From positions 1 to 16,768 of the forward strand of contig JAOXYC010212016.1 of the NCBI GenBank assembly GCA_028565715.1: 16,768 nt of DNA, given 5' to 3'. Under the pieces are notes generated by a model that saw only the letters and a program-made list of their open reading frames with translations, was not told where the DNA came from and did no database searches. Source of the stretch: Phoronis pallida (lineage: Eukaryota > Phoronida > Phoronidae). This document shows, piece after piece, positions 15,401-16,768 of this stretch. Each line of letters opens with the position of its first letter. Position 1 is the stretch's first letter. The position numbers and the translations under genes are program-made.

Positions 15401-16631
15401 ACCAATAGTTAACGTCCGGGACATGTGTCAGATCGTACAGTATGATCGTGGTCGTGTTCCCTGTTCCGTAGGTTGAGGGTGGCTCGATGGATTGAACAAG
15501 ATCTAAAACAGTAAATCGAAACGACTCCTTTGCCCATCAAAAGAAACATTAATTAACTAATGTAGATGAAAAAAAATCCTCATGCGAAAGGGTAACATCA
15601 CAGCACCACTCATAGGCATATTTCTTACACTGGCTTGAAGAGCTGGAATAAGCACACAAAACAAGAAGTTGCTGGGGAGCTCGGTCAGTAGAGCATCTGT
15701 CCGGCAGACAGTGGGACGTGGGTTTGATTACCAGTCGAGTTCTAAATGTTATCAGTCTTTTCAAAATTTAAACGAAATAGACAAAATATTAGAGAGTTTA
15801 TTATTGTTGTTTCGTTGCTTATTCGCCGACACCTTTAGCAACCATAAGAGCTCAAAATCTAAAATGACCACCATTGGCAATAGTGAAACTTCTCATTCTA
15901 AAGGATAAGTGGAAATTTTGTATGTATTTCTTTAAAACGCTCACTGATATTACTGCAGTATATTGACCGATTTTGACAAATAATACACTTATAAAAACCT
16001 CAAAAATTGCGTAGTATTGTGCAAGCTGAAAAATCCATTACGGCATCAAAAATGTTTCATCAGCTAAATGTAGCAAATAGTACTTAGCCTAAATGCATCA
16101 GATGTTTTATGTCGTTCTGTTTTTTGTATCTCACCTGTAACATTTCGAATGTATAATTCCTTTGCACGTTCACATCCACGACTACAGAAACCAAGCTGAA
16201 ATTAGGCGTCTGATTAACTTGTAAGACAATTGTTCAAAGTCTTCGGAAAATTTAATATTTAACTCAGAATTATCGACGAAGTAGTCAACATTTTTCCTCA
16301 ACGATCAGACTCAATAAAGAAAATATCACCGGTGTTACCAAAAAGGTCTATTTTGTTTTTGAACCTTAAATAATCACATACAGTGTAACCCCCAATAGGA
16401 ATGCGCCTATTTACGGAACACTATTGGGAATACAACAAGGAAAAAGTGCACGGAATAATTATGAAGGCGTTAACCAACCCATGAGCGGGGTTTAAAATTA
16501 ATATTTTCAATGCATGAAAATTAATGCCCTAAAATCAAAAAGGATGAAAATGCCAACATAAAATCAGAGAAACTTACACAATTGCTATCACATGTTCTAT
16601 TCATCTGCCAATTTAAGCAGCCATCTGTACA
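248..16631 (-). CDS. ROS1: ROS1-like receptor tyrosine kinase, partial multi-exon gene (36 candidate exons)
   Basis: Spliced minus-strand gene for a single-pass receptor tyrosine kinase of the ROS1/sevenless family. Exons were chained by open frame, GT donor, AG acceptor and matching codon phase; every junction agrees except 6033/5986. Domain order is Cys-rich segment, FN3 x2, YWTD propeller, FN3, propeller, FN3 x2, propeller, FN3 x4, TM, kinase N-lobe. This equals the nine FN3 domains and three propellers known for vertebrate ROS1. Diagnostic stretches include ADPVNGYLFW (propeller 1), NQYGEGP (FN3-2), LGCGAFGDVFEG (P-loop) and FIILELMNKGDLL (hinge). In the family the ectodomain binds ligand at the cell surface and the kinase signals in the cytoplasm. 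The 5' signal-peptide exon(s) and the 3' two-thirds of the kinase domain lie outside the window. Family identity is very secure. Exon 11345-11425 and the junction near 6000 are the weak points. Confidence 0.95.
833..1017 (-). CDS. ROS1: ROS1 exon: juxtamembrane segment and kinase P-loop to catalytic Lys
   Basis: Starts VHIVFFKLSLISRMSGDRNT, continues LSLHRIPRKNISLKKY, then LGCGAFGDVFEG (GxGxFGxV nucleotide-binding loop) and TTRIAVK (VAIK-type Lys). The acceptor CTCCCTTGTAG has a good pyrimidine tract and gives the phase the TM exon needs; donor GTATAT. The segment from the membrane to the P-loop is about 36 residues, roughly half that of vertebrate ROS1. It lacks the acidic and AxACYAIHTLP-type stretch. 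Confidence 0.94.
1018..1650 (-). other. Large intron (TM to juxtamembrane) with a GC-richer island
   Basis: 633 bases. Most is AT-rich, but about 1385-1500 is noticeably more GC-rich and looks unlike ordinary intron sequence. I found no minus-strand segment that would supply the longer juxtamembrane region of vertebrate ROS1. Confidence 0.75.
1400..1409. promoter_or_regulatory. CArG-box match in intron
   Basis: CCATTTTTGG fits CC(A/T)6GG exactly. It lies in a short intronic island that also has GCCATTATGG (YY1-like), GATTGCACGCAATT (near-palindromic, C/EBP-like) and TTGACGTCG (CRE-like). A motif match alone is weak evidence of function. Confidence 0.25.
1651..1749 (-). CDS. ROS1: ROS1 exon: transmembrane helix
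   Basis: Reads VWRKPDILFSLLTSTLPVLA, then AFGIAVGVSIYC. About 24 uncharged residues follow a short WRKPD stem, which fits a single-pass helix directly after FN3-9. Acceptor TTTTTCAG, donor GTAGGT. It begins with two bases completing Arg and ends in phase 1 (G|TG = Val). Confidence 0.9.
1750..2051 (-). other. Intron, 302 bases
   Basis: Between FN3-9 and the TM exon. AT-rich, with no coding or repeat structure seen. Confidence 0.8.
2052..2215 (-). CDS. ROS1: ROS1 exon: FN3-9, second part
   Basis: Reads SPNSSWWLDVYRGINTTWNT, then TRLPKGHTYYFRVAAINDNG and QGEFSRSSLPLKLL. YYFRVAAINDNGQGEFS is a strong FN3 F-G strand match (FRVAANNLGFGEYS in vertebrate ROS1). Acceptor TTACTTAG, donor GTAAGA. It ends in phase 1 (C|GA = Arg). 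Confidence 0.95.
2216..2586 (-). other. Intron inside FN3-9, 371 bases
   Basis: Contains a short trinucleotide run, TTACTACTACTACTAA at 2502-2517. Otherwise nothing notable. Confidence 0.8.
2587..2704 (-). CDS. ROS1: ROS1 exon: FN3-9, first part
   Basis: Reads ADVPVQLRPPEIYRLTPKAY, then AIQWDYSGGSSNVTYILQF. This is the last FN3 before the membrane. YAIQWDYSGGSSNVTYILQFR corresponds to the NSIQWEKAEDNGCRITYYILEIR region of vertebrate ROS1. Acceptor ATTACAG, donor AG|GTAAAA (phase 2, AG|A = Arg). Confidence 0.94.
2705..3028 (-). other. Intron, 324 bases
   Basis: At the FN3-8/FN3-9 boundary (phase 1). No other feature seen. Confidence 0.8.
3029..3230 (-). CDS. ROS1: ROS1 exon: FN3-8, second part
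   Basis: Reads AVEGDTLLLLNYTHITLIDK, then VHVNDLEPSTSYNFQAEFTC and NDNGFITTFRWPIKRQ. The LEPSTSYNFQAEFTCNDNG pattern is the FN3 E-F region. Acceptor TTCTTACAG, donor GTGTGT. It ends in phase 1 (G|CT = Ala). Confidence 0.92.
3483..3659 (-). CDS. ROS1: ROS1 exon: end of FN3-7 and start of FN3-8
   Basis: Reads VFACNVAVSKCSVSKEIKAA, then LPNQVILQNVSSTSLTLKWS and LPADDRFINQTVAMAK. It is the only exon here that spans an FN3/FN3 boundary without an intron at that boundary. Acceptor TATTCCAG, donor GTAAGG. Phase 0 at both ends. Confidence 0.92.
3912..4147 (-). CDS. ROS1: ROS1 exon: FN3-7, main part
   Basis: Reads EPSEPRDVFVQVNDPFTLTA, then TWTPPAKLNGLNTSIRYRIF and ITNLQPSQIYTLK. This is a nearly complete FN3 domain (TATWTPP, NGLNTSIRYRI, LQPSQIYTLKV). 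Acceptor CGACAG, donor GTAAGA. It ends in phase 0. Confidence 0.94.
4364..4499 (-). CDS. ROS1: ROS1 exon: FN3-6, second part
   Basis: Reads TTYSNDVTIKDLEPYTEYGI, then QVVTSNYYDENHEPSPLTMV. The LEPYTEYxIQVxxxNYYD signature matches the LQPFSTYMIQIAVKNYY region of vertebrate ROS1. Acceptor TTTTACAG, donor GTAAAT. It ends in phase 1 at the FN3-6/FN3-7 boundary. Confidence 0.94.
4792..5018 (-). CDS. ROS1: ROS1 exon: FN3-6, first part, with extended loop
   Basis: Reads DSACLIPPMITDVVLLSSTS, then SSLRLNYSNEDKLQHCLNIL and VKYVTFFFKVHNLSYDSN. This is an FN3 domain with a long C-C' region containing Cys residues (SCEENWNCYNM). Vertebrate ROS1 also has an enlarged FN3-6. Acceptor CATTACAG, donor GTAAGT. 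It ends in phase 0. Confidence 0.9.
5300..5476 (-). CDS. ROS1: ROS1 exon: beta-propeller 3, last blade
   Basis: Reads GSRLSQIVVDKMRVYLVEAS, then RITMLNKENGAITNTVSLKF and ISTQITTSDAESQRMP. KMRVYLVEASRITMLNKENG is a closing propeller strand pair. Acceptor TTACAG, donor GTACCA. Phase 1 at both ends. Confidence 0.9.
5721..5986 (-). CDS. ROS1: ROS1 exon: beta-propeller 3; 5' junction out of phase
   Basis: Open throughout in one frame: KLFWSTDEQIYCTDLKSL, then SVASSCNCTFERWQSVFGVD, STLYLVSSTNHLWLSDGCAC and HELLGFDFLKG. The CxC and CAC pairs match the CSCN and CQCW cysteines of vertebrate ROS1 propeller 3. Acceptor GCTTTTAG, donor GTAAGA. The frame from KLFWSTD onward is certain, because it continues in phase into 5300-5476. 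Only the incoming phase disagrees. Confidence 0.9.
5987..6032 (-). other. Very short 46-base intron with phase conflict
   Basis: Begins GTAAGC and ends with a T-rich tract and TTTTAG. AGTAA occurs at both edges of the segment. Removing the GT...AG segment leaves the reading frame one base short; removing 45 bases (GT...TA) would keep it. The unspliced segment contains an in-frame TAA, so simple retention does not rescue the frame. Confidence 0.6.
6033..6321 (-). CDS. ROS1: ROS1 exon: beta-propeller 3; 3' junction out of phase
   Basis: Reads ILVQNVSTRCLIADWVGMHI, then FWIEDVGSGSHIAMYDLAKR, and ends near VPVSLLMSLTFA. The ADWVGMHIFWIED motif is a perfect YWTD blade. Acceptor TTTTAACAG after a CT-rich tract. 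The strong donor GA|GTAAGC leaves one extra base (phase 1), but the next exon, as bounded by its best acceptor, needs phase 2. The join is therefore one base short. Confidence 0.9.
6322..6638 (-). other. Intron in propeller 3, 317 bases
   Basis: Phase-0 intron bounded by donor GTACTG and a CT-rich acceptor tract. Nothing else seen. Confidence 0.8.
6639..6832 (-). CDS. ROS1: ROS1 exon: beta-propeller 3, start
   Basis: Reads GLTHPPEVLVADGSSISRLD, then SIATISHAGQLFWLDEFGSL. PPEVLVADGSSISRLDVD and GQLFWLDEFG are paired strands of the first blade. Acceptor AATTTCAG, donor GTACTG. It ends in phase 0. Confidence 0.92.
6987..7010. repeat. 12-base perfect tandem duplication
   Basis: TGAATAGTGTAA occurs twice in a row in the intron between FN3-5 and propeller 3. 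It looks like a simple replication-slippage duplication. Confidence 0.7.
7039..7099 (-). CDS. ROS1: ROS1 exon: FN3-5, last strand
   Basis: Reads VEACNPKRCVNSSEVTINSS plus one base. Joined after RTYTFK it completes the FN3 F/G strands (TFKVEACNPKRC). Acceptor ATTTTCAG, donor GTAAGT. It ends in phase 1 at the propeller-3 boundary (G|GT = Gly). Confidence 0.9.
7257..7378 (-). CDS. ROS1: ROS1 exon: FN3-5, middle
   Basis: Reads YTLYRISESNTVRPNTSVTV, then TNTTRVVMKDILLQRTYTFK. These are the FN3 C'-to-F strands, following LLG|YTLYR. Acceptor TTTTAG, donor GTATAT. It ends in phase 0. Confidence 0.88.
7379..7721 (-). other. Intron inside FN3-5, 343 bases
   Basis: AT-rich. No RNA gene, repeat or coding segment recognised. 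Confidence 0.8.
7722..7847 (-). CDS. ROS1: ROS1 exon: FN3-5, first part
   Basis: Reads DPTEPYNLRVFRGEHTTSID, then SLSAEVRWNPPVSLNGKLLG. The VRWNPP...NGxLxGY motif is the standard FN3 B-C strand region. Acceptor CTTTTCAG, donor GTTAGT. Phase 1 at both ends. Confidence 0.94.
8064..8193 (-). CDS. ROS1: ROS1 exon: FN3-4, second part
   Basis: Reads VTNVSEITVDFMAPYTYFTI, then SIAPSTRWIRGPVSSTLLFS. MAPYTYFTISIAPSTRWIRGP matches the PYxxFxxSVxPxTxWGxGP strands of ROS1 FN3-4. Acceptor TATTGCAG, donor GTTAGT. It ends in phase 1 (G|AT = Asp). Confidence 0.93.
8194..8556 (-). other. Intron inside FN3-4, 363 bases
   Basis: AT-rich, with runs of A and T near 8340-8400. Nothing else recognised. Confidence 0.8.
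8557..8741 (-). CDS. ROS1: ROS1 exon: FN3-4, first part
   Basis: Reads SIENLKVRPCIIPSSAIRIV, then GEHWETFAVTWQRDECVNNT and TVMIQHEENRN. The FN3 B strand is TFAVTW. Acceptor TTTCACAG, donor GTAGGT. It ends in phase 0. A second strong donor-like sequence sits inside the exon at 8720-8721 (see findings). Confidence 0.9.
8918..9072 (-). CDS. ROS1: ROS1 exon: beta-propeller 2, last blade
   Basis: Reads YMLSSLYYVSNRLFYLDDKD, then IWVIDTAGNHTAKMNSDGLI and SAFTISEEMKA. SNRLFYLDDKDIWVID is a propeller strand pair. The acceptor AAATAG follows a short T tract; donor GTAAGT. It ends in phase 1 at the FN3-4 boundary (A|GT = Ser). Confidence 0.9.
9229..9563 (-). CDS. ROS1: ROS1 exon: beta-propeller 2, central blades
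   Basis: Contains IIIDALFGFLYWTSAKPF (clear YWT), then VDQHHRVLYWIVHSDDNRYL and ALDTVTKEHHVTVLKT. Two complete YWTD blades. Acceptor TTTTTTCAG. The donor AG|GTTACA is weaker but gives the phase-2 end that the next exon needs (AG|T = Ser). Confidence 0.93.
9800..9972 (-). CDS. ROS1: ROS1 exon: beta-propeller 2
   Basis: Reads DIHVSGQRLFLRTSDDVLLI, then MAFAYDWIGQQIVWISKNGS. The YDWIGxxIVWxSK motif is a canonical YWTD blade and corresponds to FEWLGHFLYW in vertebrate ROS1. Acceptor GCTTTCAG, donor ATG|GTATGT. It ends in phase 0. Confidence 0.93.
10266..10394 (-). CDS. ROS1: ROS1 exon: beta-propeller 2, start
   Basis: Reads HTNTRVIYSQKDSNTIYSAT, then TDGRYQDIVGAMNVSKEVGN. The VIYSQKDSNTIYSA pair is a propeller strand. 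Acceptor TTTAG, donor GTAATT. Phase 1 at both ends, directly after FN3-3. Confidence 0.85.
10550..10756 (-). CDS. ROS1: ROS1 exon: FN3-3, second part
   Basis: Reads EGAYREWLYTVELADG and then LLPSSAYTARVRAYSEGGNG, followed by PWSRMFRGLTFDSG. The LxPxxxYxxRVRAYSxGxxGPWS pattern is a complete FN3 E-to-G strand signature. Acceptor TTCTTAG, donor GTAACA. Phase 1 at both ends. Confidence 0.94.
10757..11076 (-). other. Intron inside FN3-3, 320 bases
   Basis: AT-rich phase-1 intron. No other feature recognised. Confidence 0.8.
11077..11169 (-). CDS. ROS1: ROS1 exon: FN3-3, first part
   Basis: Reads APTSEPTSLQVIFTTTTALV then SWSKPKDLSNSG. This is the FN3 A/B strands with the conserved Trp and following Pro. 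Acceptor ATTTCAG, donor GTAGGT. Phase 1 at both ends. Confidence 0.92.
11345..11425 (-). CDS. ROS1: Doubtful symmetric exon between propeller 1 and FN3-3
   Basis: An open 81-base segment with a good donor (GTAAGA) but a poor acceptor (CTGGAG, no strong pyrimidine tract). It would read VFTSMPFLNIRGDTDEDQSI, then CHNGRNL. Phase is 1-1, so it fits between 11613-12040 and 11077-11169. However, those two exons also join directly in frame (G|CC = Ala) to give QPVPAPTSEPTSLQV, which is what the vertebrate protein resembles. It is either an optional cassette exon or intron sequence that happens to be open. Confidence 0.35.
   Translation of the reverse strand, partial: SLPACHSSTSGETLTKTKVYVTMDEI
11613..12040 (-). 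CDS. ROS1: ROS1 exon: beta-propeller 1, last blades (longest exon)
   Basis: At 428 bases this is the longest exon here. Blades in order: YLFWSLRNSGIYRLDLDSL, STIYFVNATDRCFQTIDI, RQIFWTSGDKA, and the closing strand YYGMTIVHPNAQPVP. The last resembles the HP...QPLP exit strand that closes LDLR-type propellers. Acceptor TTTTACAG after a long T tract, donor GTAAGG. It ends in phase 1 at the propeller/FN3 boundary. Confidence 0.93.
12220..12311 (-). CDS. ROS1: ROS1 exon: beta-propeller 1
   Basis: Reads IIGCFVEDSCRMVVGNLTSR, then PTCVVADPVNG. VVADPVNG|YLFW spans the next junction and is a near-exact propeller strand of ROS1. Three cysteines. Acceptor TTTACAG, donor GG|GTAAGT (phase 2, GG|A = Gly). 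Confidence 0.92.
12599..12774 (-). CDS. ROS1: ROS1 exon: beta-propeller 1
   Basis: Propeller blades: GITSHVKNGSIFFSNSESIV, then VLSYDWLFNVLYIVEDNR. The DWLxxxLYxxEDNR form is the classic YWTD blade motif and matches the DWLYQRMY-type strand of vertebrate ROS1. Acceptor GTTTCAG, donor GTAAGT. It ends in phase 0. Confidence 0.92.
12775..13182 (-). other. Intron in propeller 1, 408 bases, with a GC-richer patch
   Basis: About 13009-13085 is richer in G and C than the rest and contains the short inverted pair CGGA/TCCG (13036-13050). It could be an old repeat fragment. I do not recognise it. Confidence 0.6.
13183..13308 (-). CDS. ROS1: ROS1 exon: beta-propeller 1, blade start
   Basis: Reads GNESDAFYLIFYSHYNIYRL and then RLNKILGTPETIYSHHNTTV. 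The aromatic YLIFYSHYNIYRL is a YWTD-like blade strand pair. Acceptor CTTTCAG, donor GTAATT. Phase is 1 at both ends, so the exon is symmetric. Confidence 0.85.
13436..13559 (-). repeat. Inverted-repeat arm 1
   Basis: Matches the reverse complement of 13745-13868 with few differences, for example AGATGAGAAG against AGTTGAGAAG, and a changed A-run. Shared landmarks are CCATGGTTAATAACG, the 31-base core and CTATGTCACATCAAAATTCA. Confidence 0.9.
13454..13484 (-). ncRNA. Hammerhead-ribozyme-like core, copy 1
   Basis: On the minus strand it reads CTGATGA, then a hairpin (GGATTT, GTGAAT loop, AAATCC), then GAAAC. This is the conserved order of hammerhead core boxes around stem II. I could not find convincing stems I and III with a UH cleavage site, so activity is not claimed. 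Confidence 0.4.
13624..13767 (-). pseudogene. Remnant of Penelope-like element C-terminal coding sequence
   Basis: The minus-strand frame reads SYVLLETGHSIAFHDAKILA, then VDNNRIKLLINGVYSSVNFM, and stops at TAA (13624-13626). The TGH-x3-F-x3-KIL...R-KLL arrangement resembles the segment after the GIY-YIG domain in Penelope-like proteins. It is short, has no upstream domain and is clearly non-functional. A chance resemblance cannot be excluded. Confidence 0.4.
13745..13868 (+). repeat. Inverted-repeat arm 2
   Basis: Inverted copy of arm 1. The 31-base core is identical in both arms. Similarity decays outside the arms, although a TTGAAGA-containing stretch beyond the outer end is loosely shared. 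Confidence 0.9.
13820..13850 (+). ncRNA. Hammerhead-ribozyme-like core, copy 2
   Basis: Identical to copy 1 but on the plus strand: CTGATGA, a 6-bp hairpin, then GAAAC. The identity of the core while flanks have diverged suggests either recent duplication or constraint. Stems I and III are not evident. Confidence 0.4.
14234..14346 (-). CDS. ROS1: ROS1 exon: FN3-2, last part
   Basis: Contains ADTLYQVSISGVNQYGEGP, the conserved FN3 F/G strands with the N-x-x-G-x-GP loop seen in ROS1, then NISTLAEPPG. Acceptor TTTTAG, donor GTAATT. It ends in phase 1, which is the FN3-2/propeller-1 boundary. Confidence 0.92.
14532..14718 (-). CDS. ROS1: ROS1 exon: FN3-2, first part
   Basis: Begins APTDAPSIASLTSPSPTVLQ, then IQWDAPVFINGPLIAYRLKL. 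This is the typical FN3 A-to-C' strand pattern and a close match in form to the second FN3 of vertebrate ROS1. Acceptor TTTCCAG, donor AG|GTAAAC. The phase-2 end AG|A gives Arg (TTFYR). Confidence 0.92.
14938..15019 (-). CDS. ROS1: ROS1 exon: FN3-1, last strands
   Basis: Reads FRIVAKVDGTDIVYSAASKT then TMTLPSG. It completes FN3-1 directly after the TAYQ motif (TAYQ|FRIVAKV). Acceptor TTTCAG, donor GTACGT. It ends in phase 1 at the FN3-1/FN3-2 boundary, where G|CA gives Ala. Confidence 0.88.
15282..15502 (-). CDS. ROS1: ROS1 exon: FN3-1, first part
   Basis: Open frame beginning DLVQSIEPPSTYGTGNTTT and continuing through NYWLEWRYVSV, with the Trp-centred strands of an FN3 domain, to ELRPYTAYQ, the usual LxPxTxY motif of FN3. 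Acceptor TTTTAG. The donor CAG|GTGCTT is weaker than its neighbours but keeps phase 0 into the next exon. The frame aligns with the first FN3 of vertebrate ROS1. Confidence 0.88.
15503..16134 (-). other. Large intron (632 bases) with a tRNA-like insert
   Basis: Separates the Cys-rich segment from FN3-1. Its larger size is partly explained by the tRNA-derived sequence near 15670-15745. Confidence 0.8.
15668..15745 (+). mobile_element. tRNA-derived SINE-like sequence
   Basis: A-box-like AGCTCGGTCAGTAGAGC (15678-15694) has the D-arm pairing GCTC/GAGC. It is followed by an anticodon-arm-like hairpin (CTGT...ACAG) and a degenerate B-box GGGTTTGATTACC (15719-15731). Spacing is right for an internal Pol III promoter. 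The T-arm and acceptor stem do not pair properly, so this is a tRNA-derived SINE head or tRNA pseudogene rather than a working tRNA. Confidence 0.6.
16135..16195 (-). CDS. ROS1: ROS1 exon: N-terminal Cys-rich segment, part 2
   Basis: Reads LGFCSRGCERAKELYIRNVT plus one base. It continues the Cys-rich region with a CxxxC pair and links to FN3-1. Acceptor TTTCAG, donor GTGAGA. It starts in phase 0 and ends in phase 1, and the split codon G|AT joins the next exon as Asp. Confidence 0.85.
16196..16577 (-). other. Intron in Cys-rich segment, 382 bases
   Basis: Contains an inverted repeat (16391-16428). Otherwise AT-rich. Confidence 0.8.
16391..16428. repeat. Short inverted repeat in intron
   Basis: CCCAATAG and CTATTGGG are perfect complements 22 bases apart, with a nested AATAGG/CCTATT pair. 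It could be the terminus of a small decayed element, or chance. Confidence 0.5.
16578..16631 (-). CDS. ROS1: ROS1 exon: N-terminal Cys-rich segment, part 1
   Basis: Eighteen codons with four cysteines: CTDGCLNWQMNRTCDSNC. The CxxGCxxW...C...C spacing matches the Cys-rich segment that precedes the first FN3 domain in vertebrate ROS1. The acceptor is a T-rich tract ending TTTTTACAG and the donor is GTAAGT. It starts and ends in phase 0. Upstream coding sequence must lie beyond 16768. Confidence 0.85.
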
Positions 16632-16768
16632 CTGTAAAAATAAAATAATCGAATATTAAACAAAAGATTTTTTTAGTTGTTTTTATTTCTTTAAAGATAC
16701 TGTCTCCTTGTTGGTGAGGATCTGGGGTCAAAAATCAAATCAACTAGAAATTTTGTGTATGAGTCCTT
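16632..16768 (-). other. Upstream intron, incomplete
   Basis: Ends with a T-rich tract and ACAG acceptor for the first exon seen. No upstream exon, signal peptide or promoter is visible within the window. Confidence 0.75.

Noticed and set aside
15668-15745. Functional tRNA gene
   Set aside because: The acceptor stem and T-arm do not pair, and the B-box departs from GGTTCGANTCC.
1-16768. A bacterial or phage defence system, CRISPR array or operon
   Set aside because: The dense GT-AG introns, FN3 and YWTD domains and receptor kinase show an animal nuclear gene. No prokaryotic signals or regularly spaced repeats are present.

Overview
The window is animal nuclear DNA. It holds most of one intron-rich gene on the minus strand, read from high to low coordinates. 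I identify it as an orthologue of the receptor tyrosine kinase ROS1 (sevenless family). I traced 35 confident exons and one doubtful exon by following open frames, GT/AG splice sites and codon phase. They encode about 2,000 residues, in the same domain order as vertebrate ROS1: a Cys-rich N-terminal segment, FN3 x2, YWTD-type beta-propeller 1, FN3, propeller 2, FN3 x2, propeller 3, FN3 x4, one transmembrane helix, juxtamembrane segment, and the start of the tyrosine kinase domain. The signal-peptide exon(s) lie beyond the high-coordinate end. The rest of the kinase domain (catalytic and activation loops, C-lobe, tail) lies beyond the low-coordinate end.

Layout: 16578-16195 Cys-rich segment; 15502-14234 FN3-1 and FN3-2; 13308-11613 propeller 1; 11169-10550 FN3-3 (with a doubtful exon at 11345-11425 before it); 10394-8918 propeller 2; 8741-7039 FN3-4 and FN3-5; 6832-5300 propeller 3; 5018-2052 FN3-6 to FN3-9; 1749-1651 transmembrane; 1017-248 juxtamembrane and kinase N-lobe. 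Introns are mostly 150-400 bases and AT-rich. Compact introns and the ROS1 architecture suggest an invertebrate animal. A tunicate or other invertebrate deuterostome is possible, but the species cannot be fixed from this sequence alone.

Three introns are clearly larger than the rest. The largest (13309-14233) contains a fold-back element: 124-base inverted arms, each with a hammerhead-ribozyme-like core, and a fragment resembling the C-terminus of a Penelope-like retroelement. The intron at 15503-16134 holds a tRNA-derived (SINE-like) sequence. The intron at 1018-1650 holds a more GC-rich, motif-dense island.

The oddest point in the gene is the exon junction in propeller 3 (5987-6032). A 46-base intron with good-looking splice sites leaves the frame one base short. 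Nothing bacterial, viral or CRISPR-like was seen, and I support no second protein-coding gene.
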